Positions 1 to 5,820 of a DNA stretch of 6,054 bases are shown here, piece by piece. Below the pieces are notes generated by a model. It had not been told where the DNA came from. It did not search any database and saw only the letters and a list, made by a program, of their open reading frames with translations. The translations under genes and the position numbers were made by a program. The stretch is from Gemmatimonadota bacterium (GTDB lineage: Bacteria; Gemmatimonadota; Gemmatimonadetes; Palauibacterales; Palauibacteraceae): the NCBI GenBank assembly GCA_029863105.1, contig JAOTWC010000095.1:1-6054 (forward strand). The letters are read 5' to 3'. Within the stretch, counting starts at the first letter, position 1. The number at the start of each line of letters is the position of its first letter.

Positions 1-53
1 GATACGACTGGACCTCCGCCGCTCGAGCATTTGTCCACGGAATTCGGTCCTGA
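1..53 (+). CDS. Possible 3' end of an upstream gene (partial)
   Basis: Reading from base 3, this frame gives YDWTSAARAFVHGIRS and then TGA at 51-53. The peptide would make a plausible end for a globular protein: an aromatic-Asp-Trp start followed by an amphipathic helix, as seen at the C-terminus of many glycosyltransferases and other enzymes. Only 16 codons are visible, and their third-position GC is not clearly higher than in the other two frames. The other two forward frames also stay open here, to about 153 and 451, which is common in GC-rich DNA. No function can be assigned and the call is tentative. More sequence to the left would settle it. Confidence 0.22.
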   Translation, partial: YDWTSAARAFVHGIRS

Positions 54-166
54 TCGAGCTATCGACGCCCACACCGCTTGCTCTGGCTGCGGACCATGCC
101 CGATATTGGCCGGACTTATGCCCGTCGGGCCGCAGATCCCGATGGCAGTCTGAGCGACCGAAGAGA

Positions 167-170
167 GAGG
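167..170 (+). promoter_or_regulatory. Ribosome binding site for the peptide transporter
   Basis: A purine run at 161-170 ends in GAGG, six bases before the ATG at 177. It supports that ATG over the in-frame TTG at 78, which would add 33 arginine-rich residues that look nothing like the start of this transporter family. Confidence 0.7.
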
Positions 171-176
171 CAGGCA

Positions 177-1931
177 ATGAGCGACCAGACACCGCGATGG
201 GCCGAGACCGCCGTGCAATCGAACGCAGAGTGGTTCGGTCAGCCTCGTGGGCTGGCGACCCTGTTCTTCACCGAGATGTGGGAGCGCTTCTCCTACTACG
301 GCATGCGCGCGCTGCTGATCCTGTTCATGACCGCAGCGGTCGCGCAGGAAAACGCGGGCCTCGGATTCGACGAGGCGACCGCCGGCGCGGTGTATGGACT
401 GTACACCTCTATGGTCTACCTCCTCACGCTCCCTGGTGGCTGGGTCGCTGACAAACTCTGGGGCCAGAGGCGAGCGGTGTTCGTCGGTGGCTGCATCATC
501 GCCTTGGGACACTTCACCCTGGCGGCCCCGCTGGTCGGTGCGCCGGATCTTCCGTCGTTCTTCCTCGGGCTGTTCTTCATCGTGGTCGGTACGGGCCTGC
601 TGAAGCCGAACGTCAGCACCATGGTCGGCGACCTGTTTCCGAAAGCCGACAACGCCACCGAAGTCGAGCGGCAGGAGCTGGGGGCCCGCCGGGACGCGGC
701 GTTCTCGATCTTCTACATGGGGATCAACATCGGCGCCGTTCTCGGCCCGTTCGTCTGCAGTTCGCTCGGAGAGGGGCTCAGCACACCCTGGTTCGACCTG
801 GCCGGCAACTGGCACTGGGGATTCTCGGCCGCGGGCTTCGGGATGATTCTCGGCCTCATCCAGTACCGGATGGGCGGCGACTACCTGGGCGAAGCCGGCA
901 AATTCCAGACTACCGACGATCCGGAGGTCGTGAGCCGGCGGAGTCGCAATTTCATGCTCGTCGCCGGTGTCGCTCTGGTGGTCGTGATCATGATCGTATG
1001 GCTGCTCGTGTCCGGCGCGCTCGGCCTGAGCCTCGAAACCTTTGCGACATGGGTCGGTTACGGGATTCTGCTCGTTTCGATTCTGTTCTTCGCGTATCTG
1101 ATTTTCGGGGTCGCGCTGGCAGGTGCCCTGGCTGCCATCTTCGTAGGGCTGTCTGCGCTATTGCCCACTCTGATGACCGATATGACTGCGGTGGCCGGTG
1201 GTCAGTGGGCCATTCTCGTCACGCTGGCCCTGTTCATATTGATCAACGTTGGCCTGCTGATCGCCAGACACGGCGGCGAGGGCGTAAGCATAGAGAAGCA
1301 GCGCCTGATGGTGATATTCTGGCTGTTCATCCTGGCGGCGATCTTCTGGTCCGGGTTCGAGCAGGCGGGCTCGTCGCTGAATCTGTTCGCGCGCGACCTG
1401 ACGGATCGCTCGCTGTTCGGCACGGAGATTCCAGCCGGCTGGTTACAGAACGTCAACCCGTTCTTCATCATCGTGTTCGCACCAGTGTTCGGGACACTCT
1501 GGACGTGGCTGGCCCACCGGAAGCGGAATCCGTCGATCCCGATGAAGTTCGCCCTGGGACTGCTCGGGCTATCCGCCGGCTTCTTCGTGATCATGTGGGG
1601 CGCGGCCAACGCGACGCCGGAGAGCCCCGTGTCCATGGGGTGGCTCGTCGCGACGTACTTCCTGTTCACGTGTGGCGAGCTGGCGCTCTCGCCGGTGGGC
1701 CTGTCGTCGATGACCAAACTCGCGCCTCCCGGACGACTGGGGCAGATGATGGGTGTCTGGTTCATCGCCGCGGCGCTGGGGAACCTGTTCGCCGGTCTCG
1801 TCGCAGGTCGGCTCGAGACCCTGCCGGCGTCAACTCTCTACTTCAACGTGGCACTGTTCGTCGGTGCGGCGGGCATCGTGGCTCTGATTGTCAGTCCGCT
1901 TGTGAAGCGTCTGACGGGCGGGATTAACTAG
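177..1931 (+). CDS. POT/PTR2-family proton-coupled oligopeptide transporter
   Basis: This 584-residue inner-membrane protein belongs to the proton-dependent oligopeptide transporter family (major facilitator superfamily), which imports di- and tripeptides with protons. The family marks are all visible. The ExxER proton-coupling motif is in helix 1 (E33, E36, R37, followed by FSYYG). The first PTR2 signature is around G87-D91 (GGWVAD). GLLKPNVS carries the helix-4 lysine (K143). The second signature is FSIFYMGINIGAVLGP at 176-191. FWSGFEQAGSSLNLF is at 390-404, and GELALSPVGLSSMTKLAPP at 500-518 carries E501. The ATG at 177 is chosen because of its upstream GAGG and because the ExxER motif then sits about 30 residues in, as usual. 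Between helices 6 and 7, where bacterial members normally have two extra helices, I count four hydrophobic stretches (about 258-280, 287-310, 312-332, 344-363). It resembles DtpT-type transporters, but substrate range cannot be read from sequence. It is probably unrelated to the downstream operon. Confidence 0.95.
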   Translation: MSDQTPRWAETAVQSNAEWFGQPRGLATLFFTEMWERFSYYGMRALLILFMTAAVAQENAGLGFDEATAGAVYGLYTSMVYLLTLPGGWVADKLWGQRRAVFVGGCIIALGHFTLAAPLVGAPDLPSFFLGLFFIVVGTGLLKPNVSTMVGDLFPKADNATEVERQELGARRDAAFSIFYMGINIGAVLGPFVCSSLGEGLSTPWFDLAGNWHWGFSAAGFGMILGLIQYRMGGDYLGEAGKFQTTDDPEVVSRRSRNFMLVAGVALVVVIMIVWLLVSGALGLSLETFATWVGYGILLVSILFFAYLIFGVALAGALAAIFVGLSALLPTLMTDMTAVAGGQWAILVTLALFILINVGLLIARHGGEGVSIEKQRLMVIFWLFILAAIFWSGFEQAGSSLNLFARDLTDRSLFGTEIPAGWLQNVNPFFIIVFAPVFGTLWTWLAHRKRNPSIPMKFALGLLGLSAGFFVIMWGAANATPESPVSMGWLVATYFLFTCGELALSPVGLSSMTKLAPPGRLGQMMGVWFIAAALGNLFAGLVAGRLETLPASTLYFNVALFVGAAGIVALIVSPLVKRLTGGIN

Positions 1932-1996
1932 ACTCCAGGCGGCGGAAACTTCTCCTCGACTCGGGTCCCCGTCGAAAGCTTGTCGGGGTGGCGGCT

Positions 1997-2008
1997 GCAC
2001 GGCCGTTG
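1997..2008 (+). repeat. 12-bp direct repeat, copy 1 (GCACGGCCGTTG)
   Basis: This copy is identical to the one at 2081-2092, and both contain the 8-bp palindrome ACGGCCGT. It also sits between the arms of a 6-bp inverted repeat (1994-1999 and 2010-2015). Both copies have GGTGGC just upstream, but at different spacing (five bases before copy 1, overlapping the start of copy 2). A pair of regulator sites or the remains of a duplicated repeat element are both possible. Confidence 0.5.
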
Positions 2009-2027
2009 TTGCAGCGAAGCCTCACGT

Positions 2028-2059
2028 GGGATCGGCCTCCACTGCGGAAGGCCGGTCCC
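2028..2059 (+). other. Strong hairpin in the intergenic region
   Basis: GGGATCGGCCTCC (2028-2040) pairs with GGAAGGCCGGTCCC (2046-2059). The stem has 13 pairs, including one T-G wobble and one bulged A, around the 5-base loop ACTGC. It lies 97 bases after the transporter stop and 88 bases before the next start. No T-run follows, so it is not a textbook intrinsic terminator. It could be a weak terminator, an mRNA-stabilising structure, part of a dispersed palindromic repeat or a leader structure for the operon. Confidence 0.55.
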
Positions 2060-2080
2060 TTGCTGACCCCCGGTTCGGTG

Positions 2081-2092
2081 GCACGGCCGTTG
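2081..2092 (+). repeat. 12-bp direct repeat, copy 2 (GCACGGCCGTTG)
   Basis: Second exact copy of the repeat at 1997-2008, in the same orientation and 84 bases further on, with the strong hairpin between them. It ends 54 bases before the GTG start of the BcsE-like gene, a position compatible with an operator near a promoter, though no regulator can be named. Confidence 0.5.
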
Positions 2093-2137
2093 CACGAAAC
2101 TACACGGCTGCATGCATTCACGAAGGTCGGGAAAGGC

Positions 2138-2142
2138 AGGAG
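2138..2142 (+). promoter_or_regulatory. Ribosome binding site that sets the GTG start at 2147
   Basis: AGGAG lies four bases before the GTG at 2147. Together with the start of ATPase homology right after that codon, it favours this start over the longer open frame beginning at 1988. Confidence 0.7.
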
Positions 2143-2146
2143 TCAC

Positions 2147-3598
2147 GTGAACGTCTCGACGGGGATTGGCCCGCTCGATGACCGAATTGGAGGCATCCGC
2201 AAGGACGGTCTGTACCTCCTGACGGGCGGTGCCGATTCGGCGAAGCTGGCCTGTCAACTCCAGTTCGTGAACGTGGGACTCGAGAACGGAGAGCGCGTGG
2301 CGGTGTTGAGCGCTGCCTCGCCCGGAGACCTGGCGGAACAGGCGGACCACCTCGGCATCGACCTCCGAACTTACTGGCACGAAGGGAGTTGCCTGCTGCT
2401 TGGGTTCAAGGGCGAGTACGCCCGTCGCGTCGTCCATGCCCCCAACCCGGCCGAGGCCTTCGCGGAGCTGACCCGGCTGATCGACCCCCCGGTGGACCGA
2501 CTCGTCGTGGACCCGGGTTCGTTCCTCTGGTCGACGCGGGCAGGCAGGTCGATGGCGCAGGCCTTCGCCCTGTGGGCGGAATCCTCGGGCGCCACGGTCA
2601 TGGCCTCGGTAGCCGCTGGCCTGGACGATCGCCCGGATCCGGCAACCGAATGGGTCTTGCAGCGTGCCACAGGTGTATTCCATTTCGCCCGGCTGGCCAG
2701 CGGCAGGCACGAGCTCTCCATCCAGCGACTCACGCCTCCGGTCGACGACACGGGTCCGATCAGTCTGGAGCTCGTACCCGGCCGTGGACTCGCTGCCCCG
2801 ATGGGAAAAATCGAGCGGCGGCGGACGGATCGGAGCCTCGGCCATCCGGATCGCACTCTCCTGCTGCGGATGGGTTCGAATATCCCGGCCGACCTCGAGG
2901 CCTGGCTCAAGAACGACCGGGATGCGGTGGATGCCGACGACGGTATGGACCTTCTCCAGAGACTGCAGACCGATGATTTCGGGCTCGTGTTCGTCTATGT
3001 CGACCGCAACCGGTCCGATGAGGCGATCGAGCTGATTCGGACAGCGCGGCCGATGACCGGCGGTGCGATACTGCTGCTTTCCGACGAACAGTTGCGATCC
3101 GGCGACCGGGCTCGAGCCCTCGACGCGGGCGCCGACGATGTATTGTCTCACGGCATTCACCTCAAGGAACTCGACGCTCGCATCCGGCGGGCGCGCGACA
3201 GCAGCCGGCCCGTGCGCGACGTCGCACTGAGTCGGTCGACGCCTCTGGCAACCGCTGACGGAGTGCTCGCGGCCGACGAATTCGCGCGGGTCGTGGGGCA
3301 TCGACTTGGTTCGGCGGACCTGGGTCATTTCAGCCTGATCAAGGTCAAGGGAACGGACATGGCCGCGCTGAGCGACATGCTGCTCGCCACCATCCGGGCG
3401 GAAAGCGGAGATCTGGTGGGCCCGCTGGGCGATGGCATGGGCGCCCTCCTGCAGGACGTTCGCGCCCAACAGGCGGTGGCCTACCTGGCCCGGGTGCGCA
3501 ATGAACTGAAACAGCGCGGCGGGGACGGTCAGCTGGATGCAGAGGTCCTCGCAAACCCGGACGATCTGGACCGGATCCGCACGCTGATCGAAACCTGA
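2147..3598 (+). CDS. BcsE-like triple pseudo-domain regulator (KaiC/RecA-like, receiver-like, GGDEF-like)
   Basis: This is a soluble protein of 483 residues with no signal peptide or membrane segment. Residues 1-215 resemble a KaiC/RecA-type ATPase: STGIGPLDDRIGG at the start, then a broken Walker A (G27-GADS-A32-K33-L34 instead of GxxxxGK[ST]) and a Walker-B-like LVVD ending at D122. Residues 236-350 resemble a receiver domain with the typical AGADDVL...LKELDARI tail (327-346), but the acidic pocket and active lysine are absent. Residues 365-483 resemble a GGDEF domain in which GDLVGPLGDGMGALLQD (421-437) stands where the I-site and GGDEF motif belong, so cyclase activity is not expected. 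BcsE, the c-di-GMP receptor that boosts cellulose synthesis, has this same order (ATPase-like, REC*, GGDEF*) and a similar length (about 520 residues in E. coli). The receiver-like part holds an RxxD site (R317-SGD), whereas the GGDEF-like part has ESGD (419-422). GTG is preferred as start because of AGGAG upstream. The gene likely leads the operon and regulates the synthase. The fold assignment is fairly secure, the function inferred. Confidence 0.75.
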   Translation: MNVSTGIGPLDDRIGGIRKDGLYLLTGGADSAKLACQLQFVNVGLENGERVAVLSAASPGDLAEQADHLGIDLRTYWHEGSCLLLGFKGEYARRVVHAPNPAEAFAELTRLIDPPVDRLVVDPGSFLWSTRAGRSMAQAFALWAESSGATVMASVAAGLDDRPDPATEWVLQRATGVFHFARLASGRHELSIQRLTPPVDDTGPISLELVPGRGLAAPMGKIERRRTDRSLGHPDRTLLLRMGSNIPADLEAWLKNDRDAVDADDGMDLLQRLQTDDFGLVFVYVDRNRSDEAIELIRTARPMTGGAILLLSDEQLRSGDRARALDAGADDVLSHGIHLKELDARIRRARDSSRPVRDVALSRSTPLATADGVLAADEFARVVGHRLGSADLGHFSLIKVKGTDMAALSDMLLATIRAESGDLVGPLGDGMGALLQDVRAQQAVAYLARVRNELKQRGGDGQLDAEVLANPDDLDRIRTLIET

Positions 3599-3600
3599 GG
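3597..3600 (+). promoter_or_regulatory. Ribosome binding site overlapping the upstream stop codon
   Basis: GAGG at 3597-3600 overlaps the TGA of the BcsE-like gene and lies eight bases before the GTG at 3609. The arrangement suggests translational coupling of the two genes. Confidence 0.55.
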
Positions 3601-3608
3601 TCGGACGC

Positions 3609-5816
3609 GTGGCCAAGCCGGAGCGAGCACGTCGGATACCCTATTGGGTGAGCTATGGCCTGACGGCCGGCGCACTGCTCGCCGTCACCGGCGCACTCGT
3701 TCTCATCGTCCTGCCGGCCCGCTTCGTCCTGGTCGCCGACCTGCGCGAATCGGGCGTGTCCTTTCCCACCACGTCCGATGCGCTGGCCTTCCCGATGGCG
3801 ACCCGCGACTCGCTGATCCAGCCCCCACCCGTGCTGCCCGCCCCGGTCGAACCGCAGCCGGGTCCCGCCGAGCTGTTGTGGGCCGACGTCGACCCGCTGC
3901 TCGCCGACGGCCGGTACGAGACGGCCATCGAGCGCATGGACCTCTATCTGCTCGATCATCCCGGAGATTTCTCCGTGCGACGTGAAAGAGCCAGGACTCT
4001 CGTGCTGGCGGGCCGGCCCGAAGCAGCCCGTGCTGCGTTCGAGGGGCTCGTCCGTCAGATCGGCGCGCCGGCCGATCGGCTCAGCCTGGCCCGGCTGTTA
4101 CGCGACCTGGGCGAGGCGGACGAGGCGGAGGCCCTGTATAGAGACTTGATCGCCGACCGGCCGACGAACCTGGAGCTCCGACACGAAGTCGCCCGGTTCT
4201 ACATGTGGGCCGAGAGGTACGCGGAAGCCGAGATCCTGCTGAGGGATCTCGTCGCGCGGGCGCCCGCGGACGACTCCTACCGACTGGATCTGGCGCGCGT
4301 GCTGTACTGGGCGGATCGTCCGGCAGAGGCGCGGATCGTACTCGCCGGTATCCCGGACGACTCGCCGTTGGCCGCGGAGGCGCGGACCCTGGATGAGACC
4401 CTGGCCGCCCTGCTGCGACCTCCCCCGGAACCAGATCCGGAACCGGAGACCGTGGTCCAGCTCGCCCGCCGCGCCGCGGCCGACGACGACCTCGAGAGTG
4501 CCGCACGCCTTTACGCGCGGGCTGTCCTCGAATCGCCGGGCGACCGAGCGCTGGCCCTGGAGCACATCGACTTCCTGCAGTATCGACTCGAGGATTTCGA
4601 CGCGACGATCCTGGCGATCATCGCCTTCGAGGACCGGTTCGGAGCGGATCCGGACCTGTCCTATCGGCTGGCGGAACTGTACGTGTGGGCGGGTCGGGAG
4701 GATGAGGCGCGCCCCGTGCTGGAACGGCTCGTCCGGAGCCATCCCGACCGCGCCGACGCGTGGGGACTTCTGGGAGACGTGCTGAGATACGCGGACGAGC
4801 GCAGTGCGGCCCGACGAGCCTACGAGCGGGCGCTCGCGATTGCGAACGACGAACCGCATGCGACGGCCGGCATTCCGGAACTGGATCGATTGCGCGCCCA
4901 GACGATCGCGGCTCGCGAGCCGATAGGACTCGGCCCGGCGATTTCTCTGTTCGGCGACTCCGACGATTTCCTGCGGTTCGACCTCGGGGGATCCGCCGCA
5001 TGGACGACCTCGGCGGTCACGATCGATGTGACCGCGGCGTATCGCAGGCTGGAGGGGCGCGATCTGGCGGGCTTCGAGGCGAGCGATGACGGCTTCTTCG
5101 CGGGAGCCCAGGGATCGTTCTGGTGGTCCGAGGCGTCGCTCCGAGCCGCCGTCCGGGCTGGCATCGATCACCTCGAGACGACGGGAACCGAACCGACGTT
5201 CGGTGTTTCCTTGGAACGGTTCGGACGCGACGGCGGTTCGTTGTCGCTGCACTACGATCACGCACCGGCCTATCTGCTGGCGGCTACCCTCGAGAGCGCG
5301 TTGGCTGAGGTTGCTGCCAACCACGTGCGGATTCTGGGTTCCAAGCCGCTCGGCGATCAGTGGGCCCTGGCGGCATCGGCCGACCTGGCGCTGTTCGACG
5401 GAGGGGGGCTGACGAATTCGCGGATCGGAGGAGCGGTGGCGTTGAGCCGCCGGTTGGGTCGCCTGTTCCGGGCCGAGTTCGGTTCGCGCGTGCTGGGATT
5501 CGCTGACCCCGCACCGATTCTCGGTCGCAGATTGTATTGGGATCCGAACCTGTTCTGGTCCAGCACGGTGGGGTTGTCGTTGGCCCGGGTTCCGGAGCGG
5601 GGCCTCGGGTATCGGGCACGCCTGACCGGCGGAGCCGCCTGGAGCGACGAGCGGGATGTTGCCGCGCCGCGCTGGGTCCCCCAGTTCGGTGTGGATGCCG
5701 GAGTAAGCTGGTTGAGTGAAAGTACGATGTTCGACCTGGGGGCATTCTACAGGCGCGGCCGGGAAGACGAATACAACTCGTTCGGGCTGGATCTGACCTT
5801 GCGCGTGAGGCCGTAG
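3609..5816 (+). CDS. TPR and outer-membrane beta-barrel exopolysaccharide export protein (BcsC/PgaA/PelB type)
   Basis: This 735-residue protein probably carries a nascent polysaccharide across the periplasm and outer membrane. It starts with a basic tail and one hydrophobic helix (about 13-42) that has no clear signal-peptidase site. A Pro-rich stretch follows (71-85), then about nine tetratricopeptide-type repeats in two blocks (about 88-265 and 281-427) split by a PPPEPDPEPE linker (271-280). Typical repeat cores are ARFYMWAERYAEAEILL, ARVLYWADRPAEARIVL and AELYVWAGREDEARPVL. From about 440 to the end the sequence alternates polar and aromatic/hydrophobic residues as beta-barrel strands do. 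It includes RLYWDP (641-646), like the Y-x-[SD]-P element of BcsC/PgaA-type barrels, and a final-strand pattern SFGLDLTLRV (724-733). It ends in Arg-Pro, not the usual aromatic residue. The size is close to PgaA (about 800) and well below BcsC or PelB (over 1,100). The GTG start is 10 bases after the preceding stop. Family is confident; the polymer is unknown. Confidence 0.85.
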   Translation: MAKPERARRIPYWVSYGLTAGALLAVTGALVLIVLPARFVLVADLRESGVSFPTTSDALAFPMATRDSLIQPPPVLPAPVEPQPGPAELLWADVDPLLADGRYETAIERMDLYLLDHPGDFSVRRERARTLVLAGRPEAARAAFEGLVRQIGAPADRLSLARLLRDLGEADEAEALYRDLIADRPTNLELRHEVARFYMWAERYAEAEILLRDLVARAPADDSYRLDLARVLYWADRPAEARIVLAGIPDDSPLAAEARTLDETLAALLRPPPEPDPEPETVVQLARRAAADDDLESAARLYARAVLESPGDRALALEHIDFLQYRLEDFDATILAIIAFEDRFGADPDLSYRLAELYVWAGREDEARPVLERLVRSHPDRADAWGLLGDVLRYADERSAARRAYERALAIANDEPHATAGIPELDRLRAQTIAAREPIGLGPAISLFGDSDDFLRFDLGGSAAWTTSAVTIDVTAAYRRLEGRDLAGFEASDDGFFAGAQGSFWWSEASLRAAVRAGIDHLETTGTEPTFGVSLERFGRDGGSLSLHYDHAPAYLLAATLESALAEVAANHVRILGSKPLGDQWALAASADLALFDGGGLTNSRIGGAVALSRRLGRLFRAEFGSRVLGFADPAPILGRRLYWDPNLFWSSTVGLSLARVPERGLGYRARLTGGAAWSDERDVAAPRWVPQFGVDAGVSWLSESTMFDLGAFYRRGREDEYNSFGLDLTLRVRP

Positions 5817-5820
5817 GCAG

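Larger units (their letters stand above)
1932..2146. other. Intergenic region with hairpins and direct repeats
   Basis: These 215 bases separate the transporter from the exopolysaccharide-type operon. They hold a weak hairpin (CCCCG at 1967-1971 with CGGGG at 1984-1988), a 6-bp inverted repeat (GCTGCA at 1994-1999 with TGCAGC at 2010-2015), a strong hairpin at 2028-2059 and two copies of a 12-bp repeat. The reading frame of the next gene extends back through here to 1988, but that stretch is Arg/Pro/Leu-rich, lacks family resemblance and has no ribosome site. I treat it as non-coding. A promoter for the operon is expected here, but no convincing -35/-10 pair is visible. Confidence 0.6.

Noticed and set aside
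78..107. Possible sigma-70 promoter before the transporter (TTGCTC, 18 bases, GATATT)
   Set aside because: It matches only three of six bases at -35 and four of six at -10, which is not enough in a single sequence.
78..176. Upstream TTG extension of the transporter (33 residues)
   Set aside because: The added residues are Arg-rich and unlike any POT N-terminus, whereas the ATG at 177 has a good ribosome site and places the ExxER motif at the usual distance.
998..1927. 309-codon plus-strand frame overlapping the transporter
   Set aside because: It lies wholly inside the transporter gene in another frame, with Arg-rich, domain-free translation.
1967..1988. Hairpin CCCCG/CGGGG as terminator of the transporter gene
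   Set aside because: Only five clean pairs with a 12-base loop and no T-run after it; too weak to call a terminator.
2090..2118. Possible promoter before the operon (TTGCAC, 17 bases, TGCATT)
   Set aside because: Three of six matches in each box; spacing alone does not make it convincing.
1988..2146. 53-residue upstream extension of the BcsE-like protein
   Set aside because: The frame crosses the repeats and the strong hairpin, shows no similarity to a KaiC-like start and has no ribosome site, while AGGAG stands just before the GTG at 2147.
1928..3616. 562-codon open frame on the minus strand opposite the BcsE-like gene
   Set aside because: It mirrors the plus-strand codons of a gene with clear domain similarity, its translation is Arg/Gln/Gly-rich without recognisable domains, and long antisense frames are expected at this GC content.
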